Origin: Seohaeicola saemankumensis
GTDB lineage: Bacteria; Pseudomonadota; Alphaproteobacteria; Rhodobacterales; Rhodobacteraceae
Reading direction: 5' to 3'
DNA: 64,000 nucleotides
Assembly: GCF_021021435.1 (NCBI RefSeq)
Contig: NZ_JAINWI010000003.1
Coordinates: 124,001-188,000, forward strand
Below, one piece after another: positions 56,889 to 64,000 of the stretch. The notes beneath the pieces are model-generated. The model was not told the origin of the DNA, did not search any database, and saw nothing but the letters and a program-made list of their open reading frames with translations. Position 1 is the first letter of the stretch; every line of letters starts with the position of its first letter. The position numbers and the translations under genes are program-made.

Positions 56889-57947
56889 TCAGCCCGTTCC
56901 GACGGGTTTGGCGCGTGCCAGCATGCCGAAAAGATCGCGCGGATCATCAGGGTCTGCAAGCAGGTCCAGCGGCTGGAAAAACTCCGTGCCTTCAATGCGG
57001 TCGCGGATAAAGCGCAGGGCGCTGAAATCCTCGATGGCGAAGCCGACACTGTCGAACAGGGTGATCTGGCCTGCGTCCGCGCGCCCTTGGGCGGCACCTG
57101 TGATGACCTCCCATAGCTCGGTCACTGGATGATCTGCGGGCAGTTGCTGAATCTCGCCCTCGATCCGTGTCTGTTCGGGATATTCCACAAAGATGGCCGC
57201 GCGCCGCAGGATATCGGGATGCAGTTCCGTCTTGCCCGGACAATCCCCGCCAATGGCGTTGATATGCACACCGGCGCCGACCATATTGTCGGTCAGGATC
57301 GTGGCGTATTGCTTGTCAGCTGTGCAGGTCGTGATGATCTGCGCGCCCTCGATCGCCTCTTGCGGGCTACTGCAGACAGTGACCTGCAAACCTGACCGCC
57401 CCAGATTGCGCGCGGCCTTGGCTGTGGCACTTGCGTCGATATCGTAAAGCCGCACATGGCTGATCCCGCAGATCGCCTGCATCGCGATACACTGGAATTC
57501 CGACTGCGCGCCATTGCCGATCATCGCCATTGTGCTGGCCCCTGACGGGGCCAGATGCCGCGCGGCCAATGCCGAGGTCGCGGCGGTCCGGATCGCGGTC
57601 AGCAACGTCATCTCGGATAGCAGCACCGGATAGCCGTTATCGACGCGGGCCAGCATGCCAAAAGCGGTCACTGTCTGCAGGCCCGCCCGCATATTGCCGG
57701 GATGGCCGTTGACATATTTGAAGCCGTAAAGCGCGCCGTCAGAGGTGGGCATCAGCTCGATCACACCGACATCGGAATGGCTGGCGACACGCGGCGTCTT
57801 GTCGAAATGCGGCCAACGGCGGAAGTCATCCTCGATACACTGGGCCAGATCGCGCAGCATGTCGGGCAGTCCCAGATGGTGGACAAGCCCCATCATGTGA
57901 TCGACCGAGACAAAGGGCACCAGCGCTTTTTCAGAAGGGGTCAGCAT
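56889..57947 (-). CDS. Ornithine cyclodeaminase
   Basis: A 352-residue member of the ornithine cyclodeaminase/mu-crystallin family, which converts ornithine to proline and ammonia with bound NAD. Seen are MPTSDGALYGFKYVNGHPGN (split at about 66-85, substrate pocket), the Rossmann turn MIGNGAQSEFQ (about 142-152) and INAIGGDCPGKTEL with the Asp expected to act in catalysis. The gene is 48 nt downstream of arginase, which supplies its substrate, so ornithine is the likely substrate. Confidence 0.92.
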   Translation of the reverse strand: MLTPSEKALVPFVSVDHMMGLVHHLGLPDMLRDLAQCIEDDFRRWPHFDKTPRVASHSDVGVIELMPTSDGALYGFKYVNGHPGNMRAGLQTVTAFGMLARVDNGYPVLLSEMTLLTAIRTAATSALAARHLAPSGASTMAMIGNGAQSEFQCIAMQAICGISHVRLYDIDASATAKAARNLGRSGLQVTVCSSPQEAIEGAQIITTCTADKQYATILTDNMVGAGVHINAIGGDCPGKTELHPDILRRAAIFVEYPEQTRIEGEIQQLPADHPVTELWEVITGAAQGRADAGQITLFDSVGFAIEDFSALRFIRDRIEGTEFFQPLDLLADPDDPRDLFGMLARAKPVGTG

Positions 57948-57995
57948 GGCAATTATCCTGTGGGATTGCGTATTCGGGGCAAGATGAAAGGCAGA

Positions 57996-58925
57996 TCAGG
58001 CATAGGCCCTTGTGGTGCGGTCAAAGACGCGCCGTCCAAGGGCTGAGGCGGCCAGATCGACCATTAACTGTGCGGTGCGCCCGCGCTCGTCCAAAAAGGG
58101 GTTCAACTCAACCAGATCCATCGAGGTCATCAGCCCCGAATCGTGCAGCATTTCCATCACCAGATGCGCCTCGCGTACGGTCGCACCGCCGGGAACGGTT
58201 GTGACCACGCCGGGGGCTGCCGCGGGATCAATGAAATCTACATCCAGCGAGACGTGCAGCGCGCCACCCGCTGCGGTCACCCTGTCCAGAAACGTGCCAA
58301 GCGGGCGGGCGATACCTGTCTCGTCAATCTCGCGCATATCATGCCGGTGGATTCCGCTGTCCTGCAGCGCGGCGCGCTCTGCCGGATCGACCGAGCGCAG
58401 TCCGATGATGCAGATATTCTGTTCGGGCACACTGGCGGTCAGCGCGGGGAACCCCTCGAACCCGTCGCGCCCTGTAACATAAGCCAGAGGCGTGCCGTGC
58501 AGATGGCCCGATCCTGTGGTGTGCAGGGTGTGGAAATCGCTATGGGCATCCAGCCAGAGCACGAATTGGGGCCGGCCCATCGCATGGGCATGGGCGGTCA
58601 CACCGGCCACGCTACCCAGTGACAGGCTGTGATCGCCGCCCAGAAAGATTGGCAGGCCTTGATCCATCGCGGATTGTGCGGCGGCTGAAAGGGACCGGGT
58701 CCAGCCGATCGTTTCGGCCAGCGCATGCAGATGCGCAGGGGCGTCGGGCAGGGGGGCGACAGGGGCAGGGGACAAATTGCCCAGATCGCGCACATGATGG
58801 CCCAAACCGTCCAGCGCCTCGGCCAGTCCGGCGGTGCGATAGGCGTCAGGCCCCATCAGACAGCCACGGCTGCGTTTGCCGCTATCGACGGGGCAACCGA
58901 TCAATACGATGTCTTGCGGGGTCAT
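57996..58925 (-). CDS. rocF: Arginase
   Basis: A 309-residue ureohydrolase splitting arginine to ornithine and urea. Manganese ligands are in GGDHS (96-100), DAHSD (126-130) and SLDVDFIDP (near 225), and HLHGTPLAYV follows the second. Length and motifs fit arginase rather than agmatinase. With ornithine cyclodeaminase it forms a two-step arginine to proline path. A divergent AsnC/Lrp gene lies 117 bp upstream. Confidence 0.94.
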   Translation of the reverse strand: MTPQDIVLIGCPVDSGKRSRGCLMGPDAYRTAGLAEALDGLGHHVRDLGNLSPAPVAPLPDAPAHLHALAETIGWTRSLSAAAQSAMDQGLPIFLGGDHSLSLGSVAGVTAHAHAMGRPQFVLWLDAHSDFHTLHTTGSGHLHGTPLAYVTGRDGFEGFPALTASVPEQNICIIGLRSVDPAERAALQDSGIHRHDMREIDETGIARPLGTFLDRVTAAGGALHVSLDVDFIDPAAAPGVVTTVPGGATVREAHLVMEMLHDSGLMTSMDLVELNPFLDERGRTAQLMVDLAASALGRRVFDRTTRAYA

Positions 58926-58993
58926 GATGCTCTCCTGTTGTTGGAAACTGGTTCAGTATTGCGCCGTTCAGGGATGGATTACAGGCGCCAGAT

Positions 58994-59019
58994 TGATCAC
59001 TATGGGGTCAGTTTGATCA
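58994..59019. promoter_or_regulatory. Paired TGATCA sites between arginase and AsnC/Lrp gene
   Basis: TGATCA occurs at 58994-58999 and 59014-59019 (the latter within the perfect 10-bp palindrome TTTGATCAAA), exactly 20 bp apart, so on one face of the helix. It is a candidate Lrp-type operator for both genes. Confidence 0.5.
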
Positions 59020-59042
59020 AAGCGGATGGAGAAACCGACAGA

Positions 59043-59471
59043 ATGGATGATACCGATCAGGCCCTCATCCGCGCCCTGCGCCACGATGCCCGCGCCTCGT
59101 TATCGGCGCTGGCGGACCAGTTGGGCGTGTCGCGCACCACCGTGCGCGCAAGGATCGAGCGGTTGCAGCGGCAGGGCGATATCGCTGGCTTCAGCGTTGT
59201 ATTGAAAGGTGATGTGGCGCAAGATCCGGTGCGGGGGTTGATGATGATCGCTGTGGAAGGGCGCGGCGCGGATCGTATCCTGCGGCAGTTGAGCGGCTTG
59301 GCCGATGTGCGCGCCGTGCACAGCACCAACGGGCGCTGGGATATGATCGTCGAGATCGGCACAGCCACGCTGGAGGATCTGGACCGTGCGCTTGCAACAA
59401 TCCGGCGCTTTGACGGTGTCGTCAGTTCCGAGACGAACCTTTTGCTGCGCACCCGCAAATCCGGGCGCTGA
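59043..59471 (+). CDS. AsnC/Lrp-family regulator of arginine catabolism
   Basis: A 142-residue Lrp-type protein: helix-turn-helix at about 5-60 (DTDQALIRALRHDARASLSALADQLGVSRTTVRARIERL, in pieces) and a RAM effector domain at about 65-140 (GLMMIAVEGRGADRILRQL). By position it should sense arginine or ornithine and control rocF and the cyclodeaminase gene. The start ATG 59043 gives a normal family N-terminus; a frame open further upstream is ignored. Confidence 0.88.
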   Translation: MDDTDQALIRALRHDARASLSALADQLGVSRTTVRARIERLQRQGDIAGFSVVLKGDVAQDPVRGLMMIAVEGRGADRILRQLSGLADVRAVHSTNGRWDMIVEIGTATLEDLDRALATIRRFDGVVSSETNLLLRTRKSGR

Positions 59472-59506
59472 GAATTGCGTGCAGGGGTATGCAAGAAGCC
59501 GACCCG

Positions 59507-59980
59507 TCAGGCCGCGCGCGTCCAAGCCATTAACCACAGACCTGCCAGACACAGCGAGGCGACCGCGTTCCAACTGGCCATTGACAGGCCCAGCATCTCC
59601 CACGGCACCTCGTCGCAGCGCACCAGCGGGGCGGACATGATCTGCGCGAAAAGATCTTCGGTGGATTGGCCCGCAACGCCGGTGCTGCTGCAAGAGGCGG
59701 GGCCTTCCCACCAGCCGCGCTCGACTCCAGTGTGATAGAGGCCGACCCCTGCGGTTGTCAGCGCCGCGATAGTGCCAAGGCCAGCCAGAAGGCGCTGTGG
59801 AAGGATCGCCAGCAGCGCCAGAGCACCCACCGCCATGGCCGCCACATGCGGCCAGCGTTGCCAGATGCACAATTTGCAAGGGGCCATCCCGCCGATATGC
59901 TGGAAGGCCAGCGCACCGATCATCAGGGCGGCTGAACCCGCAGCAGCAAGGAGCATCCAGTGGCGGGCGGTCAGTTTCAT
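59507..59980 (-). CDS. dsbB: Disulfide bond formation protein DsbB
   Basis: A 157-residue four-helix membrane protein. The quinone-side redox pair Cys35-Cys38 is in APCKLCIWQRWPH and the DsbA-facing pair is Cys97 and Cys122 (PASCSST; LVRCDEVPW). It reoxidises DsbA and passes electrons to ubiquinone. Its ATG overlaps the stop of the YqaA-type gene by four bases. Confidence 0.93.
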   Translation of the reverse strand: MKLTARHWMLLAAAGSAALMIGALAFQHIGGMAPCKLCIWQRWPHVAAMAVGALALLAILPQRLLAGLGTIAALTTAGVGLYHTGVERGWWEGPASCSSTGVAGQSTEDLFAQIMSAPLVRCDEVPWEMLGLSMASWNAVASLCLAGLWLMAWTRAA

Positions 59981-60555
59981 AGGAAGCGTACTCCGTAGAA
60001 TCCGGCCAGCAGCATGATGACGAAAAGCGTGAACAACAAGCCCAGACGCTTTTCGATGAAATCACGAATAGGTGCGCCGAACTTCCACAAAAGCGCGGCA
60101 ACGATGAAGAACCGGAATCCCCGCGCAATGATGGAAGTCACGATGAAGGTGCCCAGCGGCAGGCCGGTCCAGCCCGACATGATGGTGATGACCTTGTAGG
60201 GAAAGGGTGTGATCCCCGCGATCAGCACCGGCCAGAAGCCAAGATCGTTAAAGCGCGTGTTGAAGGCGGCCATCGCGTCGCCCTTGCCCAGTGCCTCGAG
60301 AATGGGTTGGCCCAGCGCGTCATAGAAGAAGGCACCGATCACATAGCCCAGAATCCCCCCCAACACAGACGAAACCAGCGCCACGGTGGCGATGAGCCAT
60401 GCCCGCGAGGGGCGGGCAAGGATCATCGGGATCATCAGCACATCTGGCGGGATCGGAAAGACCGAGGATTCGATGAAAGCCACGAATGCCAAAACCCAAA
60501 GCGCCCGCGGATGCTGCGCCTGCCGCAAGGTCCAGTCATAAAGTGATCGTATCAT
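59977..60555 (-). CDS. YqaA/DedA-type (SNARE-associated) membrane protein
   Basis: A 192-residue protein with at least four membrane helices and the DedA-like segments FIESSVFPIPPDVLMIP (about 29-45) and GITPFPYKVITIMSGW (about 117-132). The family is linked to lipid scrambling/flipping and membrane integrity. Start ATG 60555 has AAGGA 9 nt upstream, favoured over 60591. It is co-translated with dsbB. Confidence 0.85.
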   Translation of the reverse strand: MIRSLYDWTLRQAQHPRALWVLAFVAFIESSVFPIPPDVLMIPMILARPSRAWLIATVALVSSVLGGILGYVIGAFFYDALGQPILEALGKGDAMAAFNTRFNDLGFWPVLIAGITPFPYKVITIMSGWTGLPLGTFIVTSIIARGFRFFIVAALLWKFGAPIRDFIEKRLGLLFTLFVIMLLAGFYGVRFL

Positions 60556-60822
60556 GCTGCGCCATCCTTGAGCATCGGTAGGTTGCGCCACCTGTTCAGG
60601 AAGGCTTTGAAGTTAGCTGCGGCCAAGGCTGTGGTCGGCCTGAATGCGCCCTTGGCGCGTTGTGTAGCCTTCCCTTTGTTCCGGGGCAAAGCGAAAACAC
60701 GACACAGGGGCGCAAACCATGCGGTTTTCGACTGGACGCGCCGCAGGTCGGACGGTAAATCAGCACCTGTGACCGGTGGGTTTGCAGTGCCATGATGTGG
60801 ACTGTCAGTCTGGTCAAGCTGT

Positions 60823-60906
60823 GCGGGTGTGGCGGAATGGTAGACGCGAGGGTCTCAAACACCCTTACCTCACGGTGTGTCGGTTCGAGTCCGACCACCC
60901 GCACCA
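60823..60906 (+). tRNA. tRNA-Leu (anticodon CAA)
   Basis: An 84-nt cloverleaf: acceptor GCGGGTG pairs with CACCCGC, anticodon arm AGGGT-CTCAAAC-ACCCT carries CAA, a long variable arm (TACCTCACGGTGT) is present as in class II tRNAs, the T arm has GTTCGAGTC, and discriminator A plus CCA are encoded. Confidence 0.95.
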
Positions 60907-61663
60907 CCCTGAACGATCGGTTTTGACGTTTAGCAGACACGCCGATCAATCCCTCCTGAAGACTACGCGCCACGCTGGTTTATCCGCATTCCGGTGGCCG
61001 CATTGATTCGGCTGTGTTTTCGGGGGCTCTCGATCTCTGAAACGGTTCAATCCCGCCTTGCATGGCGCATTGACGCTGACCGGCGAACAAAGGAGGCAGG
61101 GAAACAGATCATAAATTCGCCACATTGGTCGCAGCCGCCGGAGGGGTAAACTGTCGCGATTAAAGCGACAGTCAGGATGACTTTTTACCGGAAAAGTTTG
61201 TGGAATATTAAAAAACTTATATTTTTTGGGCGATCTCTCAAAAAATCTGTGTTTGCGGTTGTTTCCAATACACTCTGAAAAGCTCTCAGCAAGTCGCCTC
61301 AAAATTAAGAATGCGGCGGAAATTTGTCTTTTTTTGGAAAACTCTTGTTTTTCCTGACGAAGGGTTGGGGTATCCCATACCTATGTCCGTTTTGGACATA
61401 CGTTTGTCGGCTGCGGGGGCGGCCAAGAACGGACTGTGTCTTGAATAAGGCGCAAGGAAAGGCTGCTGATCGGGTTCGGTGTCACGAACCATTCTGCTGT
61501 TTGAGTATTCGCAATGCTGGCCAAGGCTGGCACCTGTGCTGCTGTCTTTGCTCTTGTCAGGTCATGGAACTGGGTTTCTGCGGTCATGTCCGAGTGGGGC
61601 AAGGTGCTGCGGGTTTACGAGTTGGGCTGGATTCATCCCCGGCCTTATCGGGTGAGTGATGTG
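60907..61663. other. AT-rich non-coding stretch after tRNA-Leu
   Basis: About 750 bp without a credible gene. G+C falls sharply in the middle: 18 of 60 in 61201-61260. Contents seen are homopolymer T and A runs, a short dyad GGTAT-CCC-ATACC (61369-61381) and the dyad at 61382-61400. Short frames on either strand here lack ribosome sites and family resemblance. No copy of the tRNA-Leu 3' end is found downstream. Confidence 0.5.
61382..61400. promoter_or_regulatory. Dyad upstream of Hint-domain gene
   Basis: TATGTCC-GTTTT-GGACATA has perfect 7-bp arms, directly after a smaller dyad, about 265 bp before the proposed Hint start. It could be an operator or an attenuator-like hairpin; the binding factor is unknown. 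Confidence 0.4.
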
Positions 61664-62389
61664 ATGACGATGAGAATCGATACGCGTGCGACTGGGACCC
61701 TCGTGCCGGGCAGCCACCCTCTTTTCAGAGGGCCCGTGCCCACTCCGGCGCAAGAGGTCGCGGTTGCGACAGCCGAAGTTGACGGCCGGAAGGAACGGAT
61801 TGTGCCCTGTTTTACGCCTGGAACCGCTATTGCCACACCGCGCGGTGAGCGTCTTGTAGACGAACTGCGCGTCGGTGACCGGATCATCACGCGCGACAAT
61901 GGCATCCGCGAGATCCGCTGGATCGGCGCGCAGTTCCTTGACGCATCCGACCTTGCCCGCAATCCGCATCTGCGCCCGATCCTGATCAAGCGTGGCTCGC
62001 TGGGCGAGAGCCTGCCCGAGCGCGACATGATGGTCAGCCCGAACCACCGGATTCTGGTCAGCAACGAGAAAACCTCGCTCTATTTCGAAGAGCGCGAGGT
62101 GCTGGCGGCGGCCAAGCACATGACCGGATCACAAGGAATCAAGGAAATCGAGGTGGAGCGCGCGACCTATATCCACTTCATGTTCGACCAGCACGAGGTC
62201 GTATTGTCCAATGGGTGCTGGACCGAAAGCTTCCAGCCGATGGATTATACTCTCAACGGGATCGGTACCGCTCAGCGGAACGAGATTCTCGAACTTTTTC
62301 CCGAACTGGCCACGCCGAAAGGGTTGGATGAGTATCTTCCTGCCCGCCGCTCGTTGGCCCATGACGAGGCGATGCTTTTGCATCGGTAA
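61664..62389 (+). CDS. Stand-alone Hint (Hedgehog/intein) domain protein
   Basis: A 241-residue protein. The Hint domain starts at Cys49 in IVPCFTPGTAIATPRG and includes VDELRVGDRIITRDNG, MMVSPNHRILV with His128, and a C-terminal HFMFDQHEVVLSNG. Hint domains cleave at their N-terminal Cys via a thioester. Only a 48-residue N-terminal leader precedes it, and no RTX or adhesin repeats are attached. Start is uncertain: ATG 61664, or in-frame ATG at 61586 or 61514. Roseobacters carry many such proteins, function unclear. Confidence 0.75.
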   Translation: MTMRIDTRATGTLVPGSHPLFRGPVPTPAQEVAVATAEVDGRKERIVPCFTPGTAIATPRGERLVDELRVGDRIITRDNGIREIRWIGAQFLDASDLARNPHLRPILIKRGSLGESLPERDMMVSPNHRILVSNEKTSLYFEEREVLAAAKHMTGSQGIKEIEVERATYIHFMFDQHEVVLSNGCWTESFQPMDYTLNGIGTAQRNEILELFPELATPKGLDEYLPARRSLAHDEAMLLHR

Positions 62390-62481
62390 TCCCAATCAGT
62401 TGCAGCTGTCCGGCCTGACATGATTGTCGGCGTGGACTTGACGGGGAAGGGACAGGGGGCTGCGCCTTCCTCGGAAAACAC

Positions 62482-62516
62482 AAAGGTCCGGAAAGCGTGT
62501 GCTTTCCGGACCTTTT
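62482..62516. terminator. Strong bidirectional terminator
   Basis: AAAGGTCCGGAAAGC-gtgt-GCTTTCCGGACCTTT is a perfect 15-bp stem with A/T tracts on both sides. It lies between the convergent Hint and nucleotidyltransferase genes and serves both. Confidence 0.85.
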
Positions 62517-62545
62517 GCATGGGATGCAGCGCTTCGGGGAAAAGC

Positions 62546-63145
62546 TCAGCTATTGCCCGCACGCCACGCGGCCCAGGCCTCGGGTGTGTCCAGATCGGTT
62601 GTGGCATGTGTATCTGGCAAATCCACCATCAAAACGCAGGTAGCCTGTTCACGCAGCAGATCGCGCGCGCCGCTATCGCCGTGGCATCGGGCCAGATCGG
62701 GAAACAGAGCGGCGGGAAAGATGACCGGATGTCCCGCTTGCCCCTGACTGTCCCGCGCGCGCAGGATCGCTGCGGGGGTTGCTTCATGGGCTGCAAGCAT
62801 GGTGGACAGATCGGTTTCATCCAGATCAGGCAGGTCGGCGGGCAGGATCATTACGGCATCGCAACCCGCAGGCAGGGCGCTGACGCCTGCACGGATGGAT
62901 GCGCCCATGCCTTCGGCGGCATCCGGCACGATCACGGGAATGACCTCCAGCCCGGCAAGGCAGGTCATCCGTGGATGATCGGCTGCGGGCAGGGTGCAAA
63001 GCACGGGCCCTGACGCCACCGCCATCGCGCGACGTAACATCAATTGTAGCAAAGGCTGCCCCGCGACCTGTTCCAACAGCTTGTCGCCCCCCCGCATCCG
63101 CGAAGAGGCACCGGCCGCCAATATCAGGATCGCGCAGCCTGCCAC
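62546..63145 (-). CDS. MobA/MocA-like nucleotidyltransferase
   Basis: A 199-residue NTP-transferase-fold protein. The nucleotide-binding signature LAAGASSRMRGGDKL is at about 9-23, and the metal/substrate motif is LPADLPDLD (about 100-108) with GHPVIFP further on. This pattern fits the MocA/MobA-like molybdenum cofactor cytidylyl- or guanylyltransferases, though other sugar or cofactor nucleotidyltransferases are possible. It is 3 nt downstream of the dehydrogenase gene, so probably in its operon. Confidence 0.75.
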   Translation of the reverse strand: MAGCAILILAAGASSRMRGGDKLLEQVAGQPLLQLMLRRAMAVASGPVLCTLPAADHPRMTCLAGLEVIPVIVPDAAEGMGASIRAGVSALPAGCDAVMILPADLPDLDETDLSTMLAAHEATPAAILRARDSQGQAGHPVIFPAALFPDLARCHGDSGARDLLREQATCVLMVDLPDTHATTDLDTPEAWAAWRAGNS

Positions 63146-63148
63146 GGA

Positions 63149-64000
63149 TCAGCCCCTCATCCGCGCGCCATCCGCATCGAAAAGCGGGGTCGTGATCAGG
63201 CGGGCAGGGCGCATTTGGCCCATGATTTCGATTTCGACGTCAAGCCCCTCCTGCGCGCGGTCAGATGGCACAAAGCCAAGGGCCACAGACTTGCCCGCGT
63301 AGTGCGAATAGCCGCCCGATGTGCAGAAGCCCTGCACCTTGCCATCCAGCCAGATCGGTTCGTAAGCGACGACATCTGCATCCTCTGCATCGACTTCGAA
63401 CGCGCACAGGCTGCGTGCCGCGCCGGTTTCCCGCTCGTGTTCGGCGGCTTTGCGCCCGATAAAATCGGTGTTTTTCTTGAACGAGATAAACCTGTCCAGC
63501 CCGGTTTCTGCCGCCGTATAGTCGGGCGAGAATTCGTTGAGCCAACTGCCAAAAAACTTGTCCAGCCGCAGGCTCATCATCGCGCGCATGCCGAAAGGTT
63601 TCATGCCGTGTTTCTGGCCTTCCTCCCATAGCACTGACCACAATGCGCGCTGCGCCATCGGATCGCAGTAAATCTCGAACCCCAGATCGCCGGTATAGCT
63701 GACGCGCTGCACGGTGCAATCGGCCATGCCTACTGTCATCTGCCGCACATCCATAAAGGCCATATCGCTGATATCCGTACGCGTGCAGGCGGCCAGCACC
63801 TCGCGCGCCTTGGGGCCTGCGATCTGGAAACCCGTCAGGCGGTCGCTGATATTCTCGACTGTCACGCCGCTATCCGCGTGTTGGTCGAACCAGCGCGTGT
63901 GATAGGCCTGCGCGCCATAGCTGGCGGTCAACTGGAACCGGTCTTCGGCCAGACAGGATACGGTGAAATCCCCGATCAGGCGGCCCTTGGGGGACAGCAT
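63149..64000 (-). CDS. Dimethylglycine/sarcosine dehydrogenase-like protein, C-terminal part (runs off right edge)
   Basis: 283 residues of the C-terminal portion are present; the N-terminal FAD domain should lie beyond position 64000. The visible part is a GcvT-like folate-binding domain: RLTGFQIAGPKAREVL, YTGDLGFEIYCDP, LRLDKFFGSWLNEFSPDYTAAETGLDRFISF (in pieces), and the C-terminal barrel ending TPLFDADGARMRG. Such enzymes demethylate dimethylglycine or sarcosine and pass the one-carbon unit to tetrahydrofolate. Which substrate applies cannot be told. Confidence 0.82.
   Translation of the reverse strand: MLSPKGRLIGDFTVSCLAEDRFQLTASYGAQAYHTRWFDQHADSGVTVENISDRLTGFQIAGPKAREVLAACTRTDISDMAFMDVRQMTVGMADCTVQRVSYTGDLGFEIYCDPMAQRALWSVLWEEGQKHGMKPFGMRAMMSLRLDKFFGSWLNEFSPDYTAAETGLDRFISFKKNTDFIGRKAAEHERETGAARSLCAFEVDAEDADVVAYEPIWLDGKVQGFCTSGGYSHYAGKSVALGFVPSDRAQEGLDVEIEIMGQMRPARLITTPLFDADGARMRG

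Noticed and set aside
60946-61302. 118-codon minus-strand frame in the AT-rich stretch
   Set aside because: No ribosome site, mixed composition and no domain; treated as non-coding.
60823-61663. Integration of a mobile element at tRNA-Leu
   Set aside because: No integrase gene and no second copy of the tRNA 3' end is visible in the window; only the AT-rich composition hints at transfer.

Overview
The window looks like chromosomal DNA of a GC-rich alphaproteobacterium of the order Rhodobacterales (Rhodobacter/Roseobacter group). Evidence: a LexA box of the alphaproteobacterial GTTC-N7-GTTC type in front of lexA, a gene-transfer-agent-type endolysin/holin pair beside cytochrome c maturation genes, the trpGDC-moaC-moeA-lexA order, a zapA gene followed by a probable 6S RNA, and protein sequences typical of that group. 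Genus and species cannot be fixed from this stretch. It is mostly core metabolism; no insertion sequence, prophage structural gene, CRISPR array or rRNA is visible.

Layout. 1-3.1 kb: valine catabolism (acyl-CoA dehydrogenase, mmsA) with a divergent LysR regulator. 3.2-7.8 kb: CBS-domain protein, coaD, alpha/beta hydrolase, a tiny membrane protein, gap and a DUF808 membrane protein. 7.8-15.1 kb: tkt, a coiled-coil protein, zapA, probable 6S RNA, grxD-bolA-purL and an MptE-like protein. 15.2-19.9 kb: a candidate small RNA, a LysR gene and the divergent fused indolepyruvate ferredoxin oxidoreductase with a clear operator between them. 20-28 kb: acyltransferase, murI, argC, ccmE, GTA-type lysis pair, ccmF, ccmH and an enoyl-CoA hydratase. 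28-33.9 kb: gltA, gltX, comEC, lexA. 34-46.2 kb: moeA, an AT-rich GIY-YIG nuclease gene, moaC, trpCDG, polysaccharide deacetylase, rluE, trpE, ppiD and an aminotransferase. 46.3-50.3 kb: gpt, fabI, pdxH, double cold-shock protein, DUF192 protein, tRNA-Pro and a lipoprotein. 50.9-56.8 kb: the large B12-dependent ribonucleotide reductase, then a small stress-like cluster (DUF3892-like, CsbD, PRC-barrel). 56.9-60.6 kb: ornithine cyclodeaminase and arginase with a divergent AsnC/Lrp regulator, dsbB and a YqaA-type membrane protein. 60.8-64 kb: tRNA-Leu, an AT-rich stretch, an orphan Hint-domain protein, a MobA-like nucleotidyltransferase and the end of a dimethylglycine/sarcosine dehydrogenase-like gene.

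The most unusual feature is the GIY-YIG/DUF4357 gene at 35220-36131. It is much poorer in GC than its neighbours, yet sits between moaC and moeA with a 4-base ATGA overlap at both ends. It is bounded by a 7-base direct repeat (TCATTCC on the + strand). Removing one repeat plus the gene recreates an intact moaC-moeA ATGA junction. Other items worth checking are regulatory: CceR-like boxes before gap, a perfect dyad in the ior promoter, an NrdR box before nrdJ, and a roughly 100-nt candidate sRNA with an anti-Shine-Dalgarno segment. Coding starts were chosen from ribosome binding sites and family alignment from memory; no database search was possible.
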